Part shown: piece by piece, positions 1 to 5,541 of the stretch
Position numbering within the stretch: the first letter of the stretch is position 1
Layout: every line of letters starts with the position of its first letter
Origin: Thermoplasmatota archaeon
Lineage (GTDB): Archaea; Thermoplasmatota; Thermoplasmata; GCA-020350865; JAUVCJ01
Direction of reading: 5' to 3'
Assembly (NCBI GenBank): GCA_030595765.1
Contig: JAUVCJ010000132.1
Span: forward strand, 1 to 6,740
Length of the DNA: 6,740 bases
Made by a program: the position numbers and the translations under genes
Notes under the pieces: generated by a model
What the model saw: only the letters and a program-made list of their open reading frames with translations
Database searches by the model: none
What the model was told of the DNA's origin: nothing

Positions 1-338
1 ACAGCGAACTTGAGAATGTCTATCCATTGCCTAGACCTGTCGTCGCCGATCTCCTTGCGTATATAGGCCATGTCCAGTATGTCAAGATGAGCCATTGTAT
101 CGGCTGTAAATCCCATGCGCTCCATCTGGAAGCGCAGGCTCGGCTCTGTCTGCTCCAGCGAGAGATATATACAGTTCTTACCCTCGAACAGAGCATTATT
201 GTACAGAATTGAGTAAGTCATGCAGGACTTGAGGGTTCCCGGACCTCCTGCCACCAGTATCAAGTGGCCTTTGGGTATCCCGTCTTCCATTTTATCATCC
301 AGGTCCTTTACATAAGTCTTGACAGGTACGTAATCCAT
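1..338 (-). CDS. KaiC/RadA-like RecA-superfamily ATPase, N-terminal part (gene runs off the left edge)
   Basis: The visible 112 codons encode the start of a cytoplasmic P-loop ATPase of the archaeal KaiC-like group. After the N-terminal segment MDYVPVKTYVKDLDDKMEDG comes IPKGHLILVAGGPGTLKS. This is the usual KaiC entry (GIP-G-LILV-G-PGT-KS), with Walker A at residues 31-38. The sixth Walker A position is Leu instead of the usual Gly. IYLSLEQTE follows at about residues 57-65; its Glu62 sits where KaiC carries the first of its two catalytic glutamates, and the second is Gln here. Walker B and the C-terminus lie outside the window. The ATG at 338 is supported by GGAGG at 348-352, nine bases upstream. 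The gene lies 51 bases after the DUF835 gene on the same strand, so the two are probably co-transcribed. Known family roles are signalling and regulation (KaiC, GvpD, RadA relatives); the exact role here is unknown. Family call firm, function open. Confidence 0.88.
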   Translation of the reverse strand, partial: MDYVPVKTYVKDLDDKMEDGIPKGHLILVAGGPGTLKSCMTYSILYNNALFEGKNCIYLSLEQTEPSLRFQMERMGFTADTMAHLDILDMAYIRKEIGDDRSRQWIDILKFA

Positions 339-347
339 TGGCAGTTG

Positions 348-352
348 CCTCC
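348..352 (-). promoter_or_regulatory. Ribosome binding site of the KaiC-like gene
   Basis: On the minus strand this reads GGAGG, nine bases before the ATG at 338. It fixes the start of the ATPase gene and shows that the gene has its own translation signal, although it lies close behind the DUF835 gene. An oligo-T run (T5 on the minus strand, plus positions 375-379) lies between the DUF835 stop and this site and could act as a weak, partial terminator. Confidence 0.65.
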
Positions 353-389
353 GATTGGGTATTGCTAGGCGGTGAAAAATAGTTTGCCC

Positions 390-2096
390 TCAAATACTGC
401 TCATGTCCCGCTTCAAAAGAGCCAAGTGTTCCTCACCTATAGCAGTCTCATTGACAGGCACCAGCAAGGTTCCGTTCTTGATAGCAACCTGGTCTTGAAG
501 GCTGTGCACGAACTTTAGGACCTTTGAAAAGTTGTTATGAACAACAAGATACTCCAACCCATCAAGAAGTACAACGCCGCTATCCTGCTTCTCAAGATGG
601 TCGCCTATTGCGTAGATTATCCTTTCTAGATGCACCGGGCTAATGGCCTCGTCTGTCATGTTGGTGCTTAGCCACCTTACTTCCAATCCTTCCAGACCTA
701 GCTGTTCCCTGACCTTGTCTGGATGTGTCCGCGACAGACACATACCATGATGGCCAGCTCCTACCATCTGCTTGAAGCATTGAAAGGCTCTAGCGGAATC
801 CTGGGTTACTAAAAGATAGCTGTCACCAGGCTTTGGTGTTGGGCATTCTGGAGGAGGGGGCGGAGCCTGTGCAGTTGCTTGCCCAGTTACTGCTCCTTGC
901 TCCAGTGGCTTTGCTTGACCCTCTAGCTGCTCCCCAGATGCTTTGCTCTTAGGCTGTGGTGGGGGTGGCGGCGGCAGAATTGGGGCTTTGCCCTCCACAA
1001 GACTGGATGTAGGCTTTTCAGATGCTTTTTCCTCTAAATCGCCCTTTGGCTTTCCAACGGGTTTGCCTTTGGCTTTGACTCCTGCTTTAACTCCTGCCTT
1101 CTCTTCCAAGCCTGCACTGTCAGTTGCTTTCTTGCCTGCGCCACTTAACAAGCTGCGCAGCTTATCTCTAAAGATGAACAGCGTAATTCCAACAGCAACC
1201 AATGGAATCAGCAATGGAATGATGCCTGCCCACGGATCAACTTCACCTACCTGGAGGGATATGCTATTGGTGGAAAACTCTGCAATGGGCTGGCCATTAG
1301 TATTGGTGTAGTAGCATGTTGCTCTTATGGGAATGGATTGGCCACTTGCGATGCCATCTTTAACAGTCACGCTGAAAAGTATGTAGTATGAACCAAAGCC
1401 CACATCTTGTGCCCGCCATCTCTTTACAACACCAGCATCGTTGGGTACTGGCCATGGTGTAGCAGTCTCGTTGGGGGTGGAGGTAAACTCCAGGTTTTCG
1501 GGTATCGTGATGTTTATCCAGACCAGATCTGCAAGAGCTCCGCCAAGGTTTGAATAGTCGATTCGGAACTGGAGCATATCCCCGGACTGGACCTTGAGCT
1601 CAGCATCCTGGAGTGAAATTGATGATTCGAAAAGAGTGCCTATCACTGTCGATACCGTTTCCGAGCTGACCCTGGGCTGGCTTGCTCCGTGCTCGTTGCG
1701 GTAGTCCGCAGTTGCTGTATTATCAAGCGAGATGCCATTGTTTATCTGGGAGTCGACCAAAGCAGTGAAGGTCACGCTTTTTTGCCCACCTGGTAGAATA
1801 TCCAGCAGATCGAAGGTGACCAGTCGGCCTGAAGGTATTGCCCCATCTGTTGAGGAGTGATATTGGGCCGAGGCCGGAAGTGTGTCATTGAGCCAGATGC
1901 CAGTTGCGTTCTCGTCTCCCTGATTCTCAACTGTCAGTGTGTAGGTGAGCTGATCGCCAGCGCTTGCTCCTGCTAGGTTAACGGACTTGGAAAGAACCAG
2001 CTCAGGCTCTGCCATTACAGAACCGCACAAGATAGATAGAATAAATAGCGGAAGCAGGAAGAGAAAAACAATGGAACGGGTCTGGTTCTTCTTCAT
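390..2096 (-). CDS. Membrane-anchored protein with two DUF11-like domains outside and a DUF835 domain inside
   Basis: The protein has 568 residues. Residues 1-29 are a signal peptide (basic MKKNQTR, hydrophobic core, likely cleavage after VMA). Residues about 32-150 form a DUF11 repeat domain (LSKSVNLAGASAGDQLTYTL, then NDTLP, LPGGQ, DNTATA), a beta-sandwich common in archaeal surface proteins. Residues about 157-283 form a second, more divergent copy. N-glycosylation sequons occur at N63, N70, N195 and N209. One membrane helix (about 288-309) is followed by RDK, which places the C-terminus in the cytoplasm. A Lys/Ala/Pro-rich linker follows (about 310-424) with proline runs of six (375-380) and five (412-416). 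Residues about 425-565 are a DUF835 domain with the signature VVLLDGLEYLVVHNNFSKVL and a late LLVPV. DUF835 is of unknown function and is often tied to archaeal signalling proteins. The ATG at 2096 has GAAGTGAG six bases upstream. A KaiC-like ATPase gene follows. I infer a sensor or scaffold that passes an outside cue to that ATPase; this is untested. Confidence 0.9.
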   Translation of the reverse strand: MKKNQTRSIVFLFLLPLFILSILCGSVMAEPELVLSKSVNLAGASAGDQLTYTLTVENQGDENATGIWLNDTLPASAQYHSSTDGAIPSGRLVTFDLLDILPGGQKSVTFTALVDSQINNGISLDNTATADYRNEHGASQPRVSSETVSTVIGTLFESSISLQDAELKVQSGDMLQFRIDYSNLGGALADLVWINITIPENLEFTSTPNETATPWPVPNDAGVVKRWRAQDVGFGSYYILFSVTVKDGIASGQSIPIRATCYYTNTNGQPIAEFSTNSISLQVGEVDPWAGIIPLLIPLVAVGITLFIFRDKLRSLLSGAGKKATDSAGLEEKAGVKAGVKAKGKPVGKPKGDLEEKASEKPTSSLVEGKAPILPPPPPPQPKSKASGEQLEGQAKPLEQGAVTGQATAQAPPPPPECPTPKPGDSYLLVTQDSARAFQCFKQMVGAGHHGMCLSRTHPDKVREQLGLEGLEVRWLSTNMTDEAISPVHLERIIYAIGDHLEKQDSGVVLLDGLEYLVVHNNFSKVLKFVHSLQDQVAIKNGTLLVPVNETAIGEEHLALLKRDMSSI

Positions 2097-2164
2097 TAAA
2101 ATCTCACTTCCTGGCAGGCAAATAGTAAATTCAATAGCCGCTATTAAGCCTTTGGTGTAAAAGC
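2097..2164. promoter_or_regulatory. Divergent promoter region with a 13-base palindrome
   Basis: These 68 bases separate the divergent DUF835 and dUTPase genes, so both promoters should lie here. The stretch is AT-rich. A perfect inverted repeat, AATAGC-C-GCTATT, spans 2133-2145, and its left half core AATAG occurs once more at 2121-2125, twelve bases earlier in the same orientation. AT-rich TATA-like candidates are TAGTAAATT (2124-2132) for the plus-strand gene and CTTAATAG (minus strand, 2149-2142) for the other. Both would give short leaders. A GGTG at 2154-2157, seven bases before the ATG at 2165, is the likely ribosome binding site of the plus gene. The palindrome overlaps or touches both predicted core promoters, as an operator would. 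No regulator is identified. Confidence 0.4.
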
Positions 2165-2635
2165 ATGTGCATACTTTCAGACAGGGATATATTAGAGGGC
2201 ATGGATAAGGGAATACTGTCCATCGAGCCCTTTAACAGGGACAATCTCACCTCCAACGGTTTCGACCTTTCGATAGGCCAGGTTCTGCTCGTACCTGGAG
2301 GGGAGCCGATCAAGGAGGGAACGGTACTGGTACCGGCCCAGAGCTGGTTTGCCATCGGAACCAGGGAATATGTAAAGTTCAGTGGCCTGGTTGCCGGGTC
2401 ATTATGGATCCGCTCCTCCTGGGCAAGAAAAGGGGTGCTGGCATCCTTTGGCAAGGTGGATGCAGGATTCGAAGGGACCCTGACGCTTTCGGCATACAAC
2501 AGCAAGAATGAGGAGATTGAGATACCGATCGGCAACACCTTCGCCCAGCTAGTGTTTGAGCGTATGTGCTCTGAGCCTCTCAATAAATATGATGGAGCAT
2601 ACAAGGGCCAGGTCGACATAAAGCTAGAAAAATAG
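2165..2635 (+). CDS. dut: dUTPase/dCTP deaminase-family enzyme, probably archaeal-type dUTPase
   Basis: The 156-residue protein belongs to the trimeric Dcd/Dut family, which keeps uracil out of DNA by making dUMP (dUTPase) or dUTP (dCTP deaminase). It starts MCILSDRDIL as Dcd proteins do. It has SNGFDLSIGQV at 30-40, the core IRSSWARKG at 82-90 (Arg83, Ser84, Arg88 matching Dcd R110, S111, R115), VDAGFEGTLTL at 98-108 with Asp99, GNTFAQLVF at 123-131, and a C-terminal YDGAYKGQ arm at 142-149. At position 109, ten residues after Asp99, E. coli Dcd has the deaminase catalytic Glu138; here it is Ser. The Asp used by dUTPases is kept. This pattern, together with NGFDL and the YxGxYxGQ tail, fits the archaeal dUTPase branch of the family better than a deaminase. 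Automatic annotation may call it dcd. The length is normal. The ATG at 2165 is chosen over the internal Met13 because the ILSDRDIL motif would be lost. The family is certain; the dUTPase assignment is likely. Confidence 0.85.
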   Translation: MCILSDRDILEGMDKGILSIEPFNRDNLTSNGFDLSIGQVLLVPGGEPIKEGTVLVPAQSWFAIGTREYVKFSGLVAGSLWIRSSWARKGVLASFGKVDAGFEGTLTLSAYNSKNEEIEIPIGNTFAQLVFERMCSEPLNKYDGAYKGQVDIKLEK

Positions 2636-2721
2636 AGGCGCAGTCGATATCGTATTTCGGTTGGGACTAAACACCCATACTGAAGTTTCCACCTCCATTG
2701 TAATGACAAACATTATTGGGG
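2636..2721 (+). other. Intergenic stretch after the dUTPase gene, with short palindromes
   Basis: No gene is seen here. The stretch holds CGATATCG at 2645-2652 and a perfect inverted repeat TAATG-ACAAA-CATTA at 2701-2715, directly upstream of the predicted argF TATA box. TATTTCGGTTGGG at 2653-2665 is nearly repeated as TATATCGGTTGAG at 2726-2738 (11 of 13 bases alike). The inverted repeat is well placed for an upstream operator. No typical hairpin-plus-T terminator for the dUTPase gene is visible, apart from the T5 run at 2722-2726. Confidence 0.35.
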
Positions 2722-2730
2722 TTTTTATAT
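2722..2730 (+). promoter_or_regulatory. Candidate TATA box for argF-ftcD
   Basis: TTTTTATAT resembles an archaeal TATA box. With the usual spacing of about 26 bases, transcription would start near 2750-2755. That leaves a leader of roughly 90 bases before the argF ATG, containing the 24-base tandem repeat. The run of five T could instead be an oligo-T terminator for the upstream gene, or serve both roles. This is assigned by eye only. Confidence 0.4.
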
Positions 2731-2750
2731 CGGTTGAGGTCTTTTCCAAA

Positions 2751-2798
2751 ATATGTTCTTGGCCTTCAAGAGAGATATGCTCTTGGCCTTCACGAAAG
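2751..2798 (+). repeat. 24-base tandem repeat (two copies) with hairpin in the argF leader
   Basis: Two adjacent 24-base units (2751-2774 and 2775-2798) agree at 21 of 24 positions. Their shared core is CTTGGCCTTCA, and the differences are at unit positions 6, 19 and 22. Across the junction, CAAGAG (2767-2772) pairs with CTCTTG (2780-2785) around a seven-base loop. GGC (2761-2763) can extend the stem with GCC (2786-2788) past a three-base bulge. An outer GGTTGA (2732-2737) also matches TCAACC (2804-2809). The repeat ends 42 bases before the argF start, so it probably lies in the mRNA leader. A regulatory role is inferred from position only; a simple slippage duplication is also possible. Confidence 0.6.
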
Positions 2799-2840
2799 GC
2801 TTTTCAACCCTAATTCCATTGCGGCGCTGGGGGCTAAATC

Positions 2841-3764
2841 ATGGAAAAAGACCTTATCTCCATCATGGACGTCAAGGACGAGATCAACGACATTCTGGAA
2901 CTGGCAGCATCGCAGAAAGCAAGCTGGAAAAAGGGCAAGAGGGACGAACCTCTTAAGAATTTGAGCCTGGGGATGATATTCGAGAAGCCATCCACCAGAA
3001 CCAGGGTAAGCTTCGAGGTGGGTATGACCCAGTTCGGTGGACACTCGCTATATCTGAGCCCAAATGATCTTCAGATGGGCAGAGGCGAGACCATTGCAGA
3101 TACAGCAAAGGTCCTAAGCCGTTTTGTTGACGGGATCATGTACAGAGCTTTTGATTACAGGGTGATGAGAGAGCTAGCTGATAACGCCACTGTACCGGTT
3201 ATTAACGGATTGGATGACCTGGAACATCCTTGCCAGATATTGGCCGACCTGCTGACGATCAAGGAGCACAAGGGAAAGCTGCGCAATCTCAGGCTTGTAT
3301 ATCTGGGTGATGGCAACAATGTATGCAACTCCCTTCTATTCGGATGCGCCACTGTCGGGATGGACATTATAGCCTGCGTACCAGAGGGTTACGAACCTGA
3401 TGCTGGCATTCTGGAAAAGGCAAAAGGCCTTGCAACCAAATACAAGACCCTTGTGGAGGTCTCCCACGAGCCACAGGCGGCGGTCAAGGGAGCTGATGTG
3501 CTCTACACCGATGTTTGGGTATCTATGGGGGAAGATGACGAAAAGGGAGAGAAAGAAAGGAAATTCGGCCCGTTCCAGATCAATAAAGCGCTGGTGGATG
3601 GGGCCAAGCCAGACTGCATCGTGCTCCACTGCCTTCCAGCCCACAGAGGTGTTGAGATAACCGACGAGGTCATTGATGGAAAGAACTCTGTGGTGTTCGA
3701 CCAGGCGGAAAACCGATTGCATGCCCAGAAGGCAATTATGTATCTGCTAATGAAGAAAGAGTGA
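2841..3764 (+). CDS. argF: Ornithine carbamoyltransferase (OTCase)
   Basis: This cytoplasmic enzyme makes citrulline from ornithine and carbamoyl phosphate, in arginine synthesis or, run backwards, in arginine breakdown. The 307 residues match the family's usual length. The carbamoyl-phosphate motif STRTR is at 51-55, followed by VSFEVGMTQFGGH. HPCQ is at 129-132 within the hinge region, and LGDGNNVCNSLL at 155-166 begins the ornithine domain. DVWVSMGE at 224-231 contains the SMG loop that binds the ornithine amino group. HCLPAHRG at 263-270 holds the catalytic Cys-Leu-Pro triad, and FDQAENRLHAQKA closes the protein. The SMG loop and HCLP together mark an ornithine rather than an aspartate carbamoyltransferase. 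The ATG at 2841 has a poor G-rich site (GGGGG, 2829-2833) seven bases before it; no better start keeps the N-terminus. ftcD follows after 33 bases, so the two are probably one transcript. Other arg genes are absent from the window, so the direction of use is not known. Confidence 0.97.
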   Translation: MEKDLISIMDVKDEINDILELAASQKASWKKGKRDEPLKNLSLGMIFEKPSTRTRVSFEVGMTQFGGHSLYLSPNDLQMGRGETIADTAKVLSRFVDGIMYRAFDYRVMRELADNATVPVINGLDDLEHPCQILADLLTIKEHKGKLRNLRLVYLGDGNNVCNSLLFGCATVGMDIIACVPEGYEPDAGILEKAKGLATKYKTLVEVSHEPQAAVKGADVLYTDVWVSMGEDDEKGEKERKFGPFQINKALVDGAKPDCIVLHCLPAHRGVEITDEVIDGKNSVVFDQAENRLHAQKAIMYLLMKKE

Positions 3765-3784
3765 AGTGTATCTGAGAGTAATCA

Positions 3785-3792
3785 GAGGTGAT
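3785..3792 (+). promoter_or_regulatory. Strong ribosome binding site of ftcD
   Basis: GAGGTGAT matches the anti-Shine-Dalgarno end of archaeal 16S rRNA almost fully and lies five bases before the ATG at 3798. It is much stronger than the site of argF just upstream, so FtcD may be translated independently and more efficiently than ArgF from a shared mRNA. Confidence 0.8.
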
Positions 3793-3797
3793 AAAGA

Positions 3798-5477
3798 ATG
3801 AAACTAGTAGAGTGTGTTCCAAATTTTAGCGAGGGAAGAGACCAGACCATAATTGATGCGATAATTGCAGCCATCAGCGAAGTGGAAGGCGTGACCCTTC
3901 TGGATGTTGACCCAGGGGCCGATACCAACAGAACAGTGGTGACATTGATAGGCACCCCTGAGTGCGCGATGGAAGGAGCTTTTCAGGGAATCAAAAAGGC
4001 AAGCGAGATAATAGACATGCGCAACCACACCGGAGCTCATGCAAGGCAGGGTGCTACCGATGTCTGTCCATTCGTTCCTGTTGCTGGAGTATCAATGGAA
4101 GAGTGTGTGGAGCTTGCCAAGCAGCTTGGTGAAAGGGTTGGAAAAGAACTTGAGATCCCTGTATATCTGTATGAAAATGCAGCAAGTAAGCCAGAATGGC
4201 AGAACTTAGCAGAGGTTAGAAAAGGCGAGTATGAGGCGTTGCCAGATAAGTTAGGTAAGCCTGAATGGAAGCCTGACTACGGCCCAGACCAGTACAACGA
4301 GAAGATTGCCAGAACTGGTGGGGTGCTGATAAGCGCGCGTGAGTTTCTCATTGCCTACAACGTGAATCTCAACAGCAGGGACACAAAGCTGGCCAAAGAA
4401 ATTGCATTCACGATCAGGGAGAAAGGGCGCGCCAAGAGGGACGAGAACAGAAAATTTGTAAAGGACGAGAACGGCAAGAACATAATGGTGCCAGGAACCC
4501 TAAAAGCAGTCAAGGCCGTTGGCTGGTACATAGACGAATATGGAATTGCCCAGGTGTCCATAAATATGGTTAACATGAATGTCTCCCCACCCCACATGGT
4601 GTTCGAGGAATGCAGAAGGGTTGCCCACGAACTTGGCGTCAGGGTGACTGGCTCCGAGCTGGTGGGACTCCTGCCCCTCAAGGCCCTCACAGATGCCGGT
4701 AGATATTATCTGGAGAAGCAGGGCAACTCCACAGGGGTGCCAGAGAAGGAGCTTATCCACATAGCCGTCCAGTCACTTGGTCTTGACCAGCTTGGACCCT
4801 TCGACCCCATGAAGAAAATTATTGAATATCAATTCGGCCAGGACCCAAACGCCCTTACTGCAATGACCCTCAAAGAATTTGCAGATGAGGTCTCAATAAA
4901 TTCCCCTGCACCAGGTGGAGGGAGCGTTGCAGCATTGGGTGGCTCACTGGGAGCGTCGCTGGCTACAATGGTGTCAAATCTCACCCACATCAAGAAGGGC
5001 ATGGTGGACCTGCGTCCTGAGATGGAGGATGTGGCCATTCAGGGTCAGATTGTCAAGGATGCCCTGATGAAGGCAATTGATGATGACACTGCGGCATTCA
5101 ATGAAATTATCAAGGCCATCCGGCTTCCAAAGAAAACCGACGAGGACAAACTGGCCAGAAACAATGCCATCCAGGAGGCATATAAACTGGCAGCGAACGT
5201 ACCAATGCAGACCGCTAGGGACTGCCTAAAAGCAATGGAGCTTGCCCGCATTGTTGCGCAAAAAGGTAATCCAGCATCTGTGACCGATGCCGGTGTCGGA
5301 GCGCTCTTTGCCAAGGCTGGTCTGGAAGGAGCGGTGCTCAACGTTCTTATCAATCTTACAGACATCGAAGACCAGGAATTCTGTAGCTCCCTCAGCAATG
5401 AGTGTGAAGCCCTTAGAAAGGACTCTGACGGCCTGGCGCAAATCATCAAGGACATAGTTGCGCAGAAGATGGAATAA
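3798..5477 (+). CDS. ftcD: Bifunctional glutamate formimidoyltransferase / formimidoyltetrahydrofolate cyclodeaminase
   Basis: This cytoplasmic enzyme moves the formimino group of N-formimino-L-glutamate to tetrahydrofolate, then releases ammonia to give 5,10-methenyl-THF. It is the last step of one histidine degradation route. The 559 residues carry both parts. The transferase N-domain (1 to about 180) starts MKLVECVPNFSEGRD and has TGAHARQGATDVCPF at 78-92, where His81 matches the catalytic His82 of the mammalian enzyme. The second transferase domain (about 181-345) includes VKAVGWYIDEYGIAQVS and ELVGLLPLKAL. The cyclodeaminase (about 355-559) has SPAPGGGSVAALGGSLGASL at 369-388, DDDTAAFNEI at 428-437 and GNPASVTDAGVGA at 490-502. 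It is slightly longer than the human protein (about 541) because of a charged insert near 211-231, which I associate with the bacterial (Bacteroidetes-type) fused form. It follows argF by 33 bases. No hutH, hutU or hutI is in the window, so the source of formiminoglutamate is not shown. The fused form and folate use are notable in an archaeon and hint at transfer from bacteria. Confidence 0.95.
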   Translation: MKLVECVPNFSEGRDQTIIDAIIAAISEVEGVTLLDVDPGADTNRTVVTLIGTPECAMEGAFQGIKKASEIIDMRNHTGAHARQGATDVCPFVPVAGVSMEECVELAKQLGERVGKELEIPVYLYENAASKPEWQNLAEVRKGEYEALPDKLGKPEWKPDYGPDQYNEKIARTGGVLISAREFLIAYNVNLNSRDTKLAKEIAFTIREKGRAKRDENRKFVKDENGKNIMVPGTLKAVKAVGWYIDEYGIAQVSINMVNMNVSPPHMVFEECRRVAHELGVRVTGSELVGLLPLKALTDAGRYYLEKQGNSTGVPEKELIHIAVQSLGLDQLGPFDPMKKIIEYQFGQDPNALTAMTLKEFADEVSINSPAPGGGSVAALGGSLGASLATMVSNLTHIKKGMVDLRPEMEDVAIQGQIVKDALMKAIDDDTAAFNEIIKAIRLPKKTDEDKLARNNAIQEAYKLAANVPMQTARDCLKAMELARIVAQKGNPASVTDAGVGALFAKAGLEGAVLNVLINLTDIEDQEFCSSLSNECEALRKDSDGLAQIIKDIVAQKME

Positions 5478-5541
5478 GTTCGATGCAAAGGTCATGCAAA
5501 AAGCAAGTGGGATTGAGATCTCAGACAAGTATCAGAAGCAT
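5478..5541. other. Short convergent intergenic region
   Basis: These 64 bases lie between the converging ends of ftcD and the RDD-protein gene. They contain a perfect palindrome TGAGATCTCA (5514-5523) and two copies of ATGCAAA (5483-5489 and 5494-5500). A run of five A (5498-5502) reads as T5 for the minus-strand gene, about 40 bases past its stop, and may be its oligo-T terminator. No clear terminator is seen for ftcD. Confidence 0.3.

Noticed and set aside
27..212. 61-codon plus-strand frame at the left edge
   Set aside because: It lies opposite the KaiC-like ATPase gene, whose Walker A and flanking motifs are clear.
943..1311. 122-codon plus-strand frame opposite the DUF835 protein gene
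   Set aside because: It is a mirror of the low-complexity Pro/Lys linker codons; the poly-Gly start is the complement of the proline runs.
2131..2709. 192-codon open frame antisense to the dUTPase gene
   Set aside because: It lies opposite a clear Dcd/Dut-family gene, has no recognisable domain, and its composition is what a reversed coding strand gives.
2751..2798. Possible CRISPR array
   Set aside because: There are only two directly abutting copies with no spacer between them.
2716..2964. Small frames starting at 2716 and 2753 ahead of argF, one with an internal repeat (MFLAFKRD/MLLAFTKG)
   Set aside because: They overlap the argF start in other frames. The peptide repeat only reflects the 24-base DNA repeat, and no good ribosome binding site was seen; a leader peptide is possible but unsupported.
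5514..5523. TGAGATCTCA as a terminator hairpin
   Set aside because: The palindrome has no loop and no following T run on either strand, so it would not form a typical terminator.
5045..5528. Antisense frames opposite the end of ftcD
   Set aside because: The ftcD reading frame matches its family throughout, and the antisense products have no recognisable motifs.
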